Shown: positions 1 through 9,575, counted from the stretch's first letter. The stretch: 64,000 nt of DNA from Pseudomonas fulva (GCF_023517795.1 NZ_CP082928.1:5084001-5148000), one strand, 5' to 3'. Notes: a model not told the origin generated them from the sequence alone. Translations and numbers: made by a program.

Positions 1-328
1 GCAGCGAAGCGTCCAGGTGGGCCGGCAGTGGCAACTGCAGCAGAATGCCGTCGATGCTGGCATCTTCGTTCAGCGAGTCGATCAGGTCGCGCAACTCATC
101 CTGGCTGGTTTCGGCGCCGAGGTCGTAGGCGCGGGAGATGAAGCCGACTTCCTCGCAATCCTTGCGCTTGTGCGCGACGTAAACCTGAGAGGCGGGGTCG
201 CTGCCGACCAGGATCACTGCCAGGCCGGGAGCGCGCAGCCCCTGCTCGCGTCGTTCGGCGACGCGCTGGGCGATCTGCTGGCGGATATTGGCGGCAATCG
301 CTTTGCCATCTATCAGTTGTGCGGTCAT
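1..328 (-). CDS. folD: FolD, methylenetetrahydrofolate dehydrogenase/cyclohydrolase (5' part)
   Basis: Bifunctional cytosolic enzyme of one-carbon metabolism that interconverts 5,10-methylene-, methenyl- and 10-formyl-tetrahydrofolate using NADP. Only the first ~109 residues are in the window; the gene runs off the left edge. The translation begins [20 protein letters not shown] and includes [20 protein letters not shown], which holds the family's Tyr and catalytic Lys (YVxxKxK-type motif), and [14 protein letters not shown], matching the conserved (V/I)QLPLP segment. The ATG at 328 is the natural start. It is transcribed away from the tRNA cluster on the other strand. Identification rests on these conserved motifs and on its usual position near tig-clpPX in pseudomonads. 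Confidence 0.95.
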   Translation of the reverse strand, partial: MTAQLIDGKAIAANIRQQIAQRVAERREQGLRAPGLAVILVGSDPASQVYVAHKRKDCEEVGFISRAYDLGAETSQDELRDLIDSLNEDASIDGILLQLPLPAHLDASL

Positions 329-460
329 TGCGCTTGGTTAACCATCGAAAGGGAGAAAAAAGGACGCGCATTCTCGCATGGCATTAAGGAAGGGCAAAGG
401 CGGCAGAACGCAGATTTGGTGTAACTCCTTTATCTAGCTGAATTTTTTTCGATTTGGGTG

Positions 461-489
461 TTGACGCCTCAGGGGCGCCTCTATAAGAT
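461..489 (+). promoter_or_regulatory. Candidate sigma-70 promoter of the tRNA cluster
   Basis: A TTGACG -35 (461-466) is followed by overlapping -10 candidates: TATAAG at 482-487 (15-nt spacer) or TAAGAT at 484-489 (17-nt spacer). A GC-rich discriminator (GCGCACC) follows, as in stringently controlled stable-RNA promoters. It lies ~110 bp upstream of tRNA-Arg and nothing else intervenes. Not tested. Confidence 0.6.
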
Positions 490-595
490 GCGCACCACTT
501 GGCGAGCACAGCAAGTGACAGGGTGAAGCGGCAAAGGCAGCAACGAAAGTAGCCGCACTAGCCGAAGCTTGAAGTCTGCTCTGGTGGATGGATAA

Positions 596-672
596 GTGCC
601 CGTAGCTCAGCTGGATAGAGCATCCGCCTTCTAAGCGGATGGTCGCAGGTTCGAGTCCTGCCGGGTGCGCCA
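596..672 (+). tRNA. tRNA-Arg (anticodon TCT)
   Basis: 77-nt cloverleaf with encoded CCA (670-672). The acceptor stem pairs GTGCCCG (596-602) with CGGGTGC (662-668). The anticodon loop CTTCTAA gives TCT, reading AGA/AGG. The T-arm contains GGTTCGAGTCC. Acceptor pairs 2 and 3 are tandem wobbles (U-G, G-U), which is unusual but compatible with a functional stem. First gene of the cluster. Confidence 0.95.
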
Positions 673-712
673 CTAGGTGTGTCGGCACAAGTGAAAGCAG
701 CAAAGCAATATG

Positions 713-788
713 GTGGGCGTAGCTCAGTTGGTAGAGCACAGGATTGTGGCTCCTGGTGTCGAGGGTTCGATCCCCTTCGTCCACCCCA
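713..788 (+). tRNA. tRNA-His (anticodon GTG)
   Basis: 76-nt cloverleaf with encoded CCA (786-788). The acceptor stem pairs GTGGGCG with CGTCCAC, the anticodon is GTG in the loop TTGTGGC, and the T-loop is GGTTCGATCCC. A G at 712 can serve as the G-1 identity element of tRNA-His, opposite discriminator C785. A strong hairpin terminator follows within 8 nt. Confidence 0.96.
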
Positions 789-795
789 TATTCTG

Positions 796-828
796 AAAAC
801 GCCAGGCCCTTAAAAGCCTGGCGTTTTT
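796..828 (+). terminator. Intrinsic terminator after tRNA-His
   Basis: 12-bp stem, AAAACGCCAGGC (796-807) with GCCTGGCGTTTT (816-827), with an 8-nt loop and a run of T. It lies between tRNA-His and tRNA-Leu, so it should end or attenuate the Arg-His transcript. Confidence 0.85.
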
Positions 829-849
829 GTTTGTAAAACGTATTACCAC

Positions 850-934
850 GCGGACGTGGTGGAATTGGTAGACACACTGGATTTAGGTTCCAGCGCCGCA
901 AGGCGTGAGAGTTCGAGTCTCTCCGTCCGCACCA
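850..934 (+). tRNA. tRNA-Leu (anticodon TAG)
   Basis: 85-nt class II tRNA with a long variable arm and encoded CCA (932-934). The acceptor stem pairs GCGGACG (850-856) with CGTCCGC (924-930). The anticodon stem CTGGA/TCCAG frames loop TTTAGGT, giving TAG (reads CUA/CUN). It starts only 22 bp after a strong terminator, so its transcription depends on readthrough or on a promoter overlapping the hairpin. Confidence 0.96.
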
Positions 935-1059
935 TCTTTACGCCCCTCCCGCTTGCCACCTGCATCTAGGGTGACTTCTGCAAGACCTCCCTCTAGAATG
1001 CATGCCCTTGAATGGGGCCGGTAAGCGGCCGGCATACGTCTGTGCAACGAGGAATATCC

Positions 1060-2370
1060 ATGCAAGTTTCTGTTGAAAGCACTTCCGCTCTCGAGCGCCG
1101 CATGAGCATCACTGTGCCGGCCGAGCGCATCGAGACCCAGGTCAACAAGCGTCTGCAGCAGACTGCCCAGAAAGCCAAGATCCCTGGCTTCCGCCCCGGC
1201 AAGGTGCCGATGAGCGTGATTCGCCAGCGTTTCGAAGCGGACGCGCGCCAGGAAGCGGTAGGCGACGTCATCCAGTCTTCCTTCTATGAGGCGGTGGCCG
1301 AACAGAAACTCGCACCGGCCGGTCAGCCTTCGGTCGAGCCGAAAGTGCTGGAGAAGGGCAAGGACCTGGAGTTCGTCGCGACCTTCGAAGTGTTCCCGGA
1401 AATCAAGGTCAGCGGCCTCGAAGGCATCGCCATCGAGCGTCAGCAGGCTGAAGTGGCCGATTCCGACGTCGACAACATGCTGGACATCCTGCGCAAGCAG
1501 AACACCCGTTTCGAAGCCGTGGACCGCGCTGCCGAGAAAGACGACCAGCTGAACATCGATTTCGTCGGCAAGATCGACGGTGAGGCCTTCGCGGGCGGTT
1601 CCGCCACCGGCACCCAGCTGGTGCTGGGCTCCGGCCGCATGATCCCGGGCTTCGAAGATGCCCTGATCGGTGCCAAGGCCGGTGAAGAGCGGGTGATCAA
1701 CCCGACTTTCCCCGAGGACTACCAGAACCTCGATCTGGCTGGCAAAACCGCTGAGTTCACCGTCAAGGTCAACAGCGTTTCCGCCCCGCAACTGCCGGAG
1801 CTGAACGACGAGTTCTTCGCCCTGTTCGGTATCAAGGAAGGTGGTCTGGAAGGTTTCCGCGCCGAAGTTCGCAAGAACATGGAGCGTGAGCTGCGTCAGG
1901 CCATCAAGTCCAAGATCAAGAACCAGGTCATGGAAGGCCTGCTGGCCGCCAACCCGGTCGAAGTGCCCAAGGCGCTGATCGCCAGCGAAGTGAACAACCT
2001 GCGTGTGCAGGCCGTTCAGCAGTTCGGTGGCAACATCAAGCCGGATCAACTGCCGGCCGAGCTGTTCGAAGAGCAAGCCAAGCGCCGCGTATCGCTGGGC
2101 CTGATCGTCGCCGAAGTGGTCAAGCAGTTCGAGCTCAAGCCCGACGACGCCCGCGTACGTGAGCTGATCCAGGAAATGGCCTCGGCCTACCAGGAGCCGG
2201 AGCAGGTCGTGGCCTGGTACTACAAGAACGACCAGCAACTGAACGAAGTGCGTTCGGTTGTACTGGAAGAGCAAGTTGTAGATACTGTTTTGCAGAAGGC
2301 CAATGTGACTGACAAATCGGTCTCTTACGAAGAAGCAGTCAAGCCGGCAGAAGCTCCACAAGCCGCCTGA
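1060..2370 (+). CDS. tig: Trigger factor, ribosome-associated chaperone and peptidyl-prolyl isomerase
   Basis: Ribosome-bound chaperone that meets nascent chains at the exit tunnel and also has prolyl-isomerase activity. The 436-residue length is normal. The N-terminal ribosome-binding domain carries the signature [16 protein letters not shown] near residue 45 (family GFRxGKxP). A central FKBP-type PPIase domain spans ~160-240 and a C-terminal helical chaperone domain follows. An open frame extends upstream to 1012, but ATG 1060 was chosen because it has a good ACGAGGA Shine-Dalgarno sequence and gives the canonical MQVSVES start. It is the first gene of the tig-clpP-clpX-lon cluster. A TAGAAT -10-like hexamer sits near 994. 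Confidence 0.98.
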   Translation: MQVSVESTSALERRMSITVPAERIETQVNKRLQQTAQKAKIPGFRPGKVPMSVIRQRFEADARQEAVGDVIQSSFYEAVAEQKLAPAGQPSVEPKVLEKGKDLEFVATFEVFPEIKVSGLEGIAIERQQAEVADSDVDNMLDILRKQNTRFEAVDRAAEKDDQLNIDFVGKIDGEAFAGGSATGTQLVLGSGRMIPGFEDALIGAKAGEERVINPTFPEDYQNLDLAGKTAEFTVKVNSVSAPQLPELNDEFFALFGIKEGGLEGFRAEVRKNMERELRQAIKSKIKNQVMEGLLAANPVEVPKALIASEVNNLRVQAVQQFGGNIKPDQLPAELFEEQAKRRVSLGLIVAEVVKQFELKPDDARVRELIQEMASAYQEPEQVVAWYYKNDQQLNEVRSVVLEEQVVDTVLQKANVTDKSVSYEEAVKPAEAPQAA

Positions 2371-2395
2371 TTTCTTCGCCTCGTTCGAGAACACC

Positions 2396-2421
2396 ATAAG
2401 CCAGCCTCAGTGCTGGCTTAT
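2396..2421 (+). promoter_or_regulatory. Hairpin in the tig-clpP intergenic region
   Basis: Perfect 10-bp stem ATAAGCCAGC/GCTGGCTTAT with a 6-nt loop (2406-2411), not followed by a T-run. It could be a processing site or partial attenuator between tig and clpP. No canonical terminator separates the two genes. Confidence 0.5.
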
Positions 2422-2464
2422 GCGTATTCGAGACATGACTTTTATTAGGGAGCGAATGCTGGAA

Positions 2465-3106
2465 ATGTCGCACAATCCTTTCATGCAGCAAATGTCCGAT
2501 ATCCAGGCCGCTGGCGGTCTGGTTCCCATGGTCGTCGAGCAGTCCGCTCGTGGCGAGCGCGCCTACGACATCTATTCGCGTCTGCTCAAAGAGCGCGTGA
2601 TCTTCCTGATCGGCCCGGTCGAAGACTACATGGCCAATCTGGTGGCCGCGCAGCTGCTGTTTCTCGAAGCCGAGAACCCGGACAAGGACATCCACCTGTA
2701 CATCAACTCGCCAGGTGGTTCGGTAACCGCCGGCATGTCGATCTACGACACCATGCAGTTCATCAAGCCGGACGTGTCGACCACCTGTATCGGTCAGGCG
2801 TGCAGCATGGGTGCGCTGCTGCTGGCTGGCGGCGCCGCGGGCAAGCGTTACTGCCTGCCGCATTCGCGCATGATGATTCACCAGCCGCTGGGCGGCTTCC
2901 AGGGCCAGGCCTCGGACATCGAGATCCATGCCAAGGAAATCCTGTTCATTCGCGAGCGCCTGAACCAGGTCCTGGCCAACCACACCGGCCAGCCGATCGA
3001 GGTGATCGCCCGTGACACCGACCGTGACCGCTTCATGAGCGGTGAGGAAGCGGTCAACTACGGCCTGATCGACAAGGTACACAGCCGTCGCGAGCAAATC
3101 GGCTGA
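2465..3106 (+). CDS. clpP: ClpP, ATP-dependent Clp protease proteolytic subunit
   Basis: Serine peptidase that forms a double-heptamer barrel and works with ClpX (next gene) or ClpA. The 213-residue length is typical. The catalytic triad is visible: Ser114 in QACSMGA, His in MMIHQPLGG and Asp in [10 protein letters not shown]. The Gly-rich strand [10 protein letters not shown] forms the substrate cleft. Start choice: ATG 2465 (MSHNPFMQQ) aligns with the short N-termini of Pseudomonas ClpP. ATG 2456, only 3 nt after the GGGAG Shine-Dalgarno, is the alternative and would add three residues. The N-terminal propeptide is expected to be autoprocessed. Confidence 0.97.
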   Translation: MSHNPFMQQMSDIQAAGGLVPMVVEQSARGERAYDIYSRLLKERVIFLIGPVEDYMANLVAAQLLFLEAENPDKDIHLYINSPGGSVTAGMSIYDTMQFIKPDVSTTCIGQACSMGALLLAGGAAGKRYCLPHSRMMIHQPLGGFQGQASDIEIHAKEILFIRERLNQVLANHTGQPIEVIARDTDRDRFMSGEEAVNYGLIDKVHSRREQIG

Positions 3107-3152
3107 AGCGTGACGCCGCAGGCCGACAATAGTCGGTCCGCGGCACATCGGG

Positions 3153-3181
3153 CTTGAAAATGCCCCGGTTTGGCTCCATCT
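3153..3181 (+). promoter_or_regulatory. Candidate sigma-32 (RpoH) heat-shock promoter of clpX
   Basis: Perfect CTTGAA -35 (3153-3158), 15-nt spacer, then CTCCATCT (3174-3181), matching the sigma-32 -10 consensus CCCCATNT at 7 of 8 positions. It ends 33 nt before the clpX ATG. The spacing is identical to the lon promoter candidate at 4559-4587. Confidence 0.7.
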
Positions 3182-3214
3182 TGTGTTTTAAGCCTACGGT
3201 ATTGGATTGATCGA

Positions 3215-4495
3215 ATGACTGACACCCGCAACGGCGAGGACAACGGCAAGCTGCTCTATTGCTCCTTCTGCGGCAAAAGCCAGCATGAAGTACGCAAATT
3301 GATTGCTGGCCCCTCGGTATTTATCTGCGACGAGTGCGTCGACCTGTGCAACGACATCATCCGCGAGGAGGTGCAGGAAGCCCAGGCCGAGAGCAGCGCG
3401 CACAAGCTGCCGGCTCCCAAGGAGATCAGCGCGATCCTCGATCAGTACGTGATCGGGCAGGAGCGCGCAAAGAAGATCCTGGCGGTCGCGGTCTACAACC
3501 ATTACAAGCGCCTCAACCAGCGCGAGAAGAAGGATGACGTCGAGCTCGGCAAGAGTAACATCCTGCTGCTCGGCCCGACCGGTTCGGGCAAGACGCTGCT
3601 GGCTGAAACCCTGGCGCGCCTGCTCAACGTTCCGTTCACCATCGCCGATGCGACCACCCTTACCGAGGCTGGCTATGTGGGTGAAGACGTCGAGAACATC
3701 ATCCAGAAGCTGCTGCAGAAGTGCGATTACGATGTCGAGAAGGCCCAGATGGGTATCGTCTACATCGACGAGATCGACAAGATCTCCCGCAAGTCCGACA
3801 ACCCGTCGATCACCCGTGACGTATCGGGCGAGGGCGTGCAGCAGGCCTTGCTGAAGCTGATCGAAGGCACCGTTGCCTCCGTTCCGCCCCAGGGCGGTCG
3901 CAAGCATCCGCAGCAGGAATTCCTGCAGGTCGACACGCGCAACATCCTGTTCATCTGCGGCGGTGCCTTCGCGGGCATCGAGAAGGTGATCCAGGGGCGC
4001 TCGACCAAGGGTGGCATCGGCTTCAGCGCCGAGGTGCGTACCAAGGACGTCGAGAAGAAGATCGGCGAATCGCTGCGTGAAATCGAGCCTGACGATTTGG
4101 TCAAGTTCGGCCTGATTCCCGAGTTCGTGGGCCGCCTGCCGGTCATCGCGACCCTGGAGGAACTCGACGAGGCGGCACTGGTGCAGATCCTCACCGAGCC
4201 GAAGAACGCGCTGACCAAGCAGTACGGCAAGCTGTTCGAGATGGAAGGCGTGGATCTGGAGTTCCGCCCCGACGCACTCAAGGCGGTTGCCCAGAAGGCC
4301 CTGGAGCGCAAAACCGGCGCACGCGGGCTGCGTTCGATTCTCGAAGGCGTGCTGCTCGACACCATGTACGACATTCCCTCGCAAACGGATGTCAGCAAGG
4401 TGGTCATCGATGAAAGCGTGATCGACGGCAGCTCCAAGCCGCTGCTGATCTACGAAAACAGCGAGCCGCCTGCCAAGGTGGCGCCTGACGCGTAA
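3215..4495 (+). CDS. clpX: ClpX, ATP-dependent unfoldase subunit of ClpXP
   Basis: AAA+ unfoldase (426 aa) that recognises tagged substrates and threads them into ClpP. An N-terminal zinc-binding domain has Cys16, Cys19, Cys38 and Cys41 (CSFC...CDEC). The Walker A motif is [12 protein letters not shown] and Walker B is VYIDEIDKI. The pore loop GYVGEDVE is present, as is the IGF-type ClpP contact region (GGIGF near residue 270). Start ATG 3215 gives the canonical [10 protein letters not shown]; a longer frame back to 3170 overlaps the promoter and is unlikely. A heat-shock promoter candidate lies just upstream, and a terminator follows the gene. Confidence 0.98.
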   Translation: MTDTRNGEDNGKLLYCSFCGKSQHEVRKLIAGPSVFICDECVDLCNDIIREEVQEAQAESSAHKLPAPKEISAILDQYVIGQERAKKILAVAVYNHYKRLNQREKKDDVELGKSNILLLGPTGSGKTLLAETLARLLNVPFTIADATTLTEAGYVGEDVENIIQKLLQKCDYDVEKAQMGIVYIDEIDKISRKSDNPSITRDVSGEGVQQALLKLIEGTVASVPPQGGRKHPQQEFLQVDTRNILFICGGAFAGIEKVIQGRSTKGGIGFSAEVRTKDVEKKIGESLREIEPDDLVKFGLIPEFVGRLPVIATLEELDEAALVQILTEPKNALTKQYGKLFEMEGVDLEFRPDALKAVAQKALERKTGARGLRSILEGVLLDTMYDIPSQTDVSKVVIDESVIDGSSKPLLIYENSEPPAKVAPDA

Positions 4496-4514
4496 CGCGT
4501 TCGTCATACGTTGT

Positions 4515-4545
4515 AAGCAAGGGGCCTGCGGGCCCCTTTGCTTTT
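4515..4545 (+). terminator. Intrinsic terminator after clpX
   Basis: GC-rich stem AGCAAGGGGCC/GGCCCCTTTGCT with tetraloop TGCG and a following T-run. It separates clpX from the lon transcription unit. Confidence 0.85.
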
Positions 4546-4558
4546 ACAGCCGGCAACG

Positions 4559-4587
4559 CTTGTTTTTTCGTGGGGCTACCCCCATCT
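4559..4587 (+). promoter_or_regulatory. Candidate sigma-32 (RpoH) heat-shock promoter of lon
   Basis: CTTGTT (4559-4564), a 15-nt spacer and CCCCATCT (4580-4587), a full match to the sigma-32 -10 consensus CCCCATNT. Located just after the clpX terminator and ~60 nt before the lon start. Heat-shock control of lon is established in enterobacteria; here it is inferred from sequence. Confidence 0.75.
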
Positions 4588-4645
4588 TAGGGTCAAGGGT
4601 AATCCCACCGTTTACGGCCGCAAGGCCGCCGTAGAGCTCAAAATC

Positions 4646-7042
4646 ATGAAGACAACCATCGAATTGCCTCTCCTGCCTTTGCGCGATGTCGTGGTCTATC
4701 CGCACATGGTCATCCCGCTTTTCGTAGGCCGTGAGAAATCCATCGAAGCGCTCGAAGCGGCGATGAATGGTGAGAAGCAGATCCTGCTGCTCGCCCAGAA
4801 AGATCCCGCGGACGATGAACCGAGTGAAGAAGGGCTCTACCGAGTCGGCACCGTCGCCACGGTGCTGCAACTGCTCAAGTTGCCCGATGGCACCGTCAAG
4901 GTGCTGGTCGAGGGCGAGCAGCGCGGCGAGATCGAGCAGTTCATCGAGGCCGACGGCTACAGCGCCGCTGAAGTGCAGCTGCTCGACGAGGTCGAAGCTC
5001 CCGAGCGTGAGAGCGAGGTGTTCACCCGCAGCCTGCTCAGCCAGTTCGAGCAGTACGTGCAACTGGGCAAGAAGGTGCCGGCCGAGGTGCTTTCCTCGCT
5101 CAACAGCATCGATGAGCCCAGCCGCCTGGTCGATACCATGGCCGCGCACATGGTGCTCAAGATCGAGCAGAAGCAGGAAATCCTTGAGATCGTCGACCTG
5201 CCGACCCGGGTCGAGCACGTGCTGGCCCTGCTGGACGCGGAGATCGACCTGCTGCAGGTCGAGAAACGCATCCGTGGCCGCGTGAAGAAGCAGATGGAGC
5301 GCAGCCAGCGTGAGTACTACCTGAATGAGCAGATGAAGGCCATTCAGAAAGAGCTGGGCGACAGCGAAGAGGGCCATAACGAGCTCGATGAGCTCAAGCG
5401 CCGCATCGAAAACGCCGGGCTCACCAAGGAAGCCTATGGCAAGGCCCAGGCCGAGCTGAACAAGCTCAAGCAGATGTCGCCGATGTCTGCCGAAGCCACC
5501 GTGGTGCGCTCCTACATCGACTGGCTGGTGAACGTGCCATGGAAAGCGCAGAGCAAGGTGCGCCTGGACCTGGCGCGCGCCGAGAACATCCTCGATGCCG
5601 ATCACTACGGCCTCGAGGAGGTCAAGGAACGCATCCTCGAGTACCTCGCCGTGCAGAAGCGCGTGAAGAAGCTCAAGGGCCCGGTTCTGTGCCTGGTCGG
5701 CCCGCCTGGCGTGGGCAAGACCTCGCTGGCCGAGTCGATCGCCAGCGCGACCAATCGCAAGTTCGTGCGCATGGCCCTGGGCGGGGTGCGCGACGAAGCG
5801 GAAATCCGCGGTCACCGCCGTACCTACATCGGCTCCATGCCGGGTCGCCTGATCCAGAAGATGACCAAGGTCGGCGTGCGCAACCCCCTGTTCCTGCTCG
5901 ACGAAATCGACAAGATGGGCCAGGACATGCGCGGCGATCCGGCTTCGGCGCTGCTCGAGGTGCTCGACCCGGAGCAAAACCACAACTTCAACGACCACTA
6001 TCTGGAAGTCGACTACGACCTGTCCGACGTGATGTTCCTGTGCACCGCCAACTCCATGAACATTCCAGCCGCGCTGCTGGACCGCATGGAAGTGATTCGC
6101 CTGCCGGGTTACACCGAAGACGAGAAGGTCAATATCGCCACCAAATACCTCGCACCAAAGCAGATTCAGGCCAACGGTTTGAAGAAGACCGAGCTGGAAT
6201 TCGAGGAAGCGGCGATCCGTGACATCATTCGTTACTACACGCGCGAGGCGGGCGTACGCAGCCTCGAGCGGCAGATCGCCAAGGTTTGCCGGCGTGCGGT
6301 GAAGAAGCACGCCAAGGAAAAACGCTTCCATGTCGTGGTCACCGCCGACTCGCTCGAGGATTTCCTGGGCGTGCGCAAGCACCGCTATGGTCTCGCCGAA
6401 CAGCAGGATCAGATCGGTCAGGTGACCGGGCTGGCCTGGACCCAGGTGGGCGGCGAATTGCTGACCATCGAGGCTGCCGTGGTGCCCGGCAAGGGCAATC
6501 TGATCAAGACCGGCTCGCTGGGCGATGTCATGGTCGAATCGATCACGGCCGCGCAGACCGTGGTTCGCAGCCGTGCCCAGAGCCTCGGCGTGGCGCCGGA
6601 TTTCTACGAGAAACGCGACATCCACATCCACATGCCCGAGGGCGCCACGCCCAAGGATGGCCCGAGTGCCGGTGTGGGCATGTGCACCGCTCTGGTGTCG
6701 GCGCTGACGCAGATTCCGGTGCGCGCCGATGTCGCCATGACCGGGGAAATCACCCTGCGTGGTCAGGTATTGGCAATCGGCGGCCTGAAGGAAAAACTGC
6801 TGGCCGCACACCGGGGTGGAATCAAAACCGTGATCATTCCCCAGGAGAATGTTCGCGATCTCAAGGAAATTCCCGAGAACATCAAGCAGGACCTGCAGAT
6901 TAAACCGGTTAAATGGATTGACGAGGTCCTGCAAATTGCGCTGCAATACGCGCCGGAGCCCTTGCCAGACGCGGCTCCGGAGTTGGTTGCAAAGGATGAA
7001 AAACGCGAGTCTGATTCCAAGGAGCGAATCAGCACGCATTAG
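4646..7042 (+). CDS. lon: Lon, ATP-dependent serine protease
   Basis: Homo-oligomeric AAA+ protease (798 aa) that degrades misfolded and regulatory proteins in the cytosol. Order: N-terminal substrate-binding LAN domain (~1-210), coiled coil, AAA+ module with Walker [13 protein letters not shown] and Walker [11 protein letters not shown], then the protease domain with the Ser674-Lys717 dyad (Ser in DGPSAGVG; Lys in GGLKEK). ATG 4646 gives the canonical [20 protein letters not shown]; the upstream frame has no homology value and overlaps the promoter. The C-terminal [10 protein letters not shown] tail resembles other Pseudomonas Lon proteins. Preceded by a terminator and a sigma-32-like promoter, so probably a heat-inducible single-gene unit. 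Confidence 0.98.
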   Translation: MKTTIELPLLPLRDVVVYPHMVIPLFVGREKSIEALEAAMNGEKQILLLAQKDPADDEPSEEGLYRVGTVATVLQLLKLPDGTVKVLVEGEQRGEIEQFIEADGYSAAEVQLLDEVEAPERESEVFTRSLLSQFEQYVQLGKKVPAEVLSSLNSIDEPSRLVDTMAAHMVLKIEQKQEILEIVDLPTRVEHVLALLDAEIDLLQVEKRIRGRVKKQMERSQREYYLNEQMKAIQKELGDSEEGHNELDELKRRIENAGLTKEAYGKAQAELNKLKQMSPMSAEATVVRSYIDWLVNVPWKAQSKVRLDLARAENILDADHYGLEEVKERILEYLAVQKRVKKLKGPVLCLVGPPGVGKTSLAESIASATNRKFVRMALGGVRDEAEIRGHRRTYIGSMPGRLIQKMTKVGVRNPLFLLDEIDKMGQDMRGDPASALLEVLDPEQNHNFNDHYLEVDYDLSDVMFLCTANSMNIPAALLDRMEVIRLPGYTEDEKVNIATKYLAPKQIQANGLKKTELEFEEAAIRDIIRYYTREAGVRSLERQIAKVCRRAVKKHAKEKRFHVVVTADSLEDFLGVRKHRYGLAEQQDQIGQVTGLAWTQVGGELLTIEAAVVPGKGNLIKTGSLGDVMVESITAAQTVVRSRAQSLGVAPDFYEKRDIHIHMPEGATPKDGPSAGVGMCTALVSALTQIPVRADVAMTGEITLRGQVLAIGGLKEKLLAAHRGGIKTVIIPQENVRDLKEIPENIKQDLQIKPVKWIDEVLQIALQYAPEPLPDAAPELVAKDEKRESDSKERISTH

Positions 7043-7055
7043 CCGGATGCCTTCC

Positions 7056-7085
7056 TTGACACTTTTTTGGAGCCCTTGATATAAA
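7056..7085 (+). promoter_or_regulatory. Strong sigma-70 promoter of hupB
   Basis: Consensus TTGACA (7056-7061), 18-nt spacer, TATAAA (7080-7085). It sits between the end of lon and hupB and would give a ~85-nt leader. Near-perfect boxes fit the high expression expected for HU. Confidence 0.8.
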
Positions 7086-7177
7086 GCGGCTCTTACCGTG
7101 TCGGCAGGCCATCCAGCACCCGATTCGCTTCCATTAAAATCAAGAAACAACCTAAACCGAAATTAAGGGGACTTAGA

Positions 7178-7450
7178 GTGAACAAGTCGGAACTGATCGA
7201 TGCCATCGCCGCATCTGCTGATATCCCGAAAGCTGTTGCTGGCCGTGCGCTGGACGCAGTGATTGAATCCGTTACTGGCGCTCTGAAGGCTGGTGATTCC
7301 GTTGTACTGGTTGGTTTCGGTACTTTCGCTGTCAAAGAGCGCGCTGCTCGCACTGGCCGCAACCCGCAGACTGGCAAGCCGATCAGCATCGCCGCTGCCA
7401 AGATCCCAGGTTTCAAAGCTGGTAAAGCACTGAAAGACGCCGTCAACTAA
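7178..7450 (+). CDS. hupB: HU-beta, nucleoid-associated DNA-binding protein
   Basis: Small (90 aa) basic histone-like protein that bends and compacts DNA as a dimer. The sequence has the HU/IHF signature: helical N-terminus [19 protein letters not shown], then [20 protein letters not shown] with the DNA-inserting RNP arm, and a Lys-rich C-terminus. It starts at GTG 7178, supported by the strong TTAAGGGGA Shine-Dalgarno sequence 7 nt upstream. Located between lon and ppiD as in other pseudomonads and enterobacteria, with its own promoter and a terminator downstream. Confidence 0.97.
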   Translation: MNKSELIDAIAASADIPKAVAGRALDAVIESVTGALKAGDSVVLVGFGTFAVKERAARTGRNPQTGKPISIAAAKIPGFKAGKALKDAVN

Positions 7451-7578
7451 GCGTCTTCGGGCCTTTGCCCGCCGGGTCGGCTAATCCCGGCTCGGTTGTG
7501 GGGCGGCAATAAGACCATGCGGTCTGTCACGCCGGGGATTGTAGAGTCGTGATCCCGATCCGCTTCGCACGTTACGAG

Positions 7579-7603
7579 AAGGCGCATCCCAGGATGCGCC
7601 TTT
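7579..7603 (+). terminator. Intrinsic terminator after hupB
   Basis: Stem AAGGCGCATCC/GGATGCGCCTT with a 2-nt central CA and a following T-rich tract. It lies 65 bp before ppiD, so hupB and ppiD are probably separate units. Confidence 0.8.
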
Positions 7604-7667
7604 CTTCTATCCGGATTTTACCCACGCTGCGCGGCCATTTTTAGTACGTGGCCGTTCTGGGGGAAGC

Positions 7668-9527
7668 ATGCTGCAAAATATCAGGGACAATTCACAGGGT
7701 TGGATTGCCAAAACCATCATCGGCCTGATCGTCGTTCTCATGGCGTTGACGGGCGTTGACGCGATCATCACCGGCACCGGCAACAGCCAGAACGCCGCCG
7801 ACGTGAATGGCGAGAAGATCAGCCAGAACGAGCTCAACCAGGCTGTGGAAATGCAGCGCCGCCAGTTGCTGCAGCAACTGGGCAAGGAATTCGACCCGGC
7901 CATGCTGGATGAGCGTCTGCTGCGCGAGGCCTCCCTCAAAGGGTTGATCGAGCGTTCGCTGCTGTTGCAGGGCGCCAAGGACTCCAAGTTCGCCTTTTCC
8001 CAGGCCGCACTCGACCAGGTGATCGTGCAGACGCCCGAGTTCCAGGTGGAGGGGCGCTTCAATGCCGACCGCTTCGACCAGGTGATTCGTCAGCTTGGCT
8101 ACACCCGCATGCAGTTCCGTCAGATGCTCGAGCAGGAAATGCTGATCGGCCAGCTGCGCGCCGGTATCTCCGGTAGCGGTTTCGTCACCGATGAAGAAGT
8201 GACGGCCTTCGCGCGCCTCGAGAAGCAGACCCGTGACTTCGCGACCCGCACCCTCAAGGCGGATCCTGCCGCGGTGAAGGTCAGCGATGATGACGTGAAG
8301 GCTTATTACGATGCCCAGCAGTCTCAGTTCATGAGCCCGGAGCAGGTGGTCATCGAGTACGTCGAACTGAAGAAGGACGCCTTCTTCTCGCAGGTTTCCG
8401 TTGGCGACGACGAAATGAAGGCTGCCTACGAGTCGGAAATCGCCAACCTGGCCGAACAGCGTCAGGCCGCTCACATCCTGATCGAGGTGGGCGGCGACGT
8501 CAGCGACGAGCAGGCCAAGGCCAGGATCGAAGAGGTTCAGAAGCGCTTGCAGGGCGGTGAGGACTTCGCAGCCCTGGCCAAGGAGTTCTCTCAGGACCCG
8601 GGCTCGGCCAGCGAAGGCGGTGACCTGGGCTATGCGGGCAAGGGCGTTTACGACCCGGCCTTCGAGGATGCCCTGTACGCGCTGAAGCAGGATGAAGTAT
8701 CGGCACCGGTGCGCACCGAGTTCGGCTGGCACCTGATCAAGCTGCTCGGCGTCCAGGCCCCTGACGTGCCATCTTTCGACAGCCTGAAGGAAAAACTCGA
8801 GACCGACCTCAAGGCGCAACGCGTCGAGCAGCGTTTCGTGGAAGCTACCAAGCAGCTCGAAGACTCCGCCTTCGAATCCTCGGACCTGGCGCAACCCGCC
8901 CAGGAACTGGGCCTGAAGGTGCAGACCAGCGAGCCGTTCGGTCGCCAGGGTGGTGAAGGCATTGCCGCCAACCGTCAGGTCCTGCAGGCCGCTTTCAGCC
9001 AGGAAGTGCTGGAAGATGGCAGCAACAGCAGCGCCATCGAACTCGACCCGAATACCCTGGTGGTCATCCGCGTCAAGGAACACCGCAAGCCGCAACAGCT
9101 GGAGCTCGATCAGGTCAGCGACAGCATCCGTGCCCAGCTGACCAAGACCCGCGCCAGTGAGGCCGCCAAGGCCGCTGGCGAGCAGATGGTCGCCGAGCTG
9201 CGTGATGGCAAGGTAAAGCCCGAAGGCGCCGAATGGCAGGTCGTCGAGGCCGCCACTCGCAACCAGGACGGCGTCGATCCGGCTGTGCTGCAGGCGCTGT
9301 TCCGGATGCCCAAGCCGACCGGCGAGAAGTCCGAGTTCAGCGGCATTGTACTGGCCAATGGTGACTTCGTGGTGATTCGCCTGAAGGGCGTCAGCGAGCC
9401 GGAGCAGGCCCTGAGCGACGAGGAGAAGGCCATGTACCGCCGTTTCCTCGCCTCGCGCAGCGGCCAGGAGGATTTCGCCGCCTACCGCAAGCTGTTGGAA
9501 AGCAAGGCGGATATCGAGCGTTATTAA
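7668..9527 (+). CDS. ppiD: PpiD-like periplasmic peptidyl-prolyl isomerase/chaperone
   Basis: Membrane-anchored periplasmic folding factor (619 aa) near the SecYEG exit. A single N-terminal transmembrane helix (~residues 15-33, IAKTIIGLIVVLMALTGV) precedes a SurA-like N-domain. A parvulin-type PPIase domain (~265-360) follows, beginning AAHILIEVGGDVSDEQAK and ending FGWHLIKLLGV, with the family's FAALAKEFSQDPGSASEGGD and GYAGKGVYDPAFEDAL segments. The C-terminal half is SurA/PpiD-like. Start ATG 7668 has a GGGGGAA Shine-Dalgarno. Context after lon-hupB matches E. coli and Pseudomonas. fabI, which follows ppiD in PAO1, is absent here. Confidence 0.95.
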   Translation: MLQNIRDNSQGWIAKTIIGLIVVLMALTGVDAIITGTGNSQNAADVNGEKISQNELNQAVEMQRRQLLQQLGKEFDPAMLDERLLREASLKGLIERSLLLQGAKDSKFAFSQAALDQVIVQTPEFQVEGRFNADRFDQVIRQLGYTRMQFRQMLEQEMLIGQLRAGISGSGFVTDEEVTAFARLEKQTRDFATRTLKADPAAVKVSDDDVKAYYDAQQSQFMSPEQVVIEYVELKKDAFFSQVSVGDDEMKAAYESEIANLAEQRQAAHILIEVGGDVSDEQAKARIEEVQKRLQGGEDFAALAKEFSQDPGSASEGGDLGYAGKGVYDPAFEDALYALKQDEVSAPVRTEFGWHLIKLLGVQAPDVPSFDSLKEKLETDLKAQRVEQRFVEATKQLEDSAFESSDLAQPAQELGLKVQTSEPFGRQGGEGIAANRQVLQAAFSQEVLEDGSNSSAIELDPNTLVVIRVKEHRKPQQLELDQVSDSIRAQLTKTRASEAAKAAGEQMVAELRDGKVKPEGAEWQVVEAATRNQDGVDPAVLQALFRMPKPTGEKSEFSGIVLANGDFVVIRLKGVSEPEQALSDEEKAMYRRFLASRSGQEDFAAYRKLLESKADIERY

Positions 9528-9547
9528 GGCCCGTATCCGCTGCAACG

Positions 9548-9575
9548 ACAAAGGCCCCGATTTCGGGGCCTTTGT
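9548..9575. terminator. Bidirectional intrinsic terminator between ppiD and nppD
   Basis: 13-bp stem ACAAAGGCCCCGA/TCGGGGCCTTTGT with a 2-nt loop. It sits between the convergent ends of ppiD (9527) and nppD (9651) and could serve both. Confidence 0.8.

Noticed and set aside
1007..1036. CTTGAA upstream of tig as a third sigma-32 promoter
   Set aside because: No CCCCATNT-like -10 box at 13-17 nt; the segment there is GCCGGCATAC, a poor match.
4544..7150. Long minus-strand open frame opposite lon
   Set aside because: Complement of a conserved protease gene; no recognisable domain, His/Gln/Leu-rich antisense-type composition.
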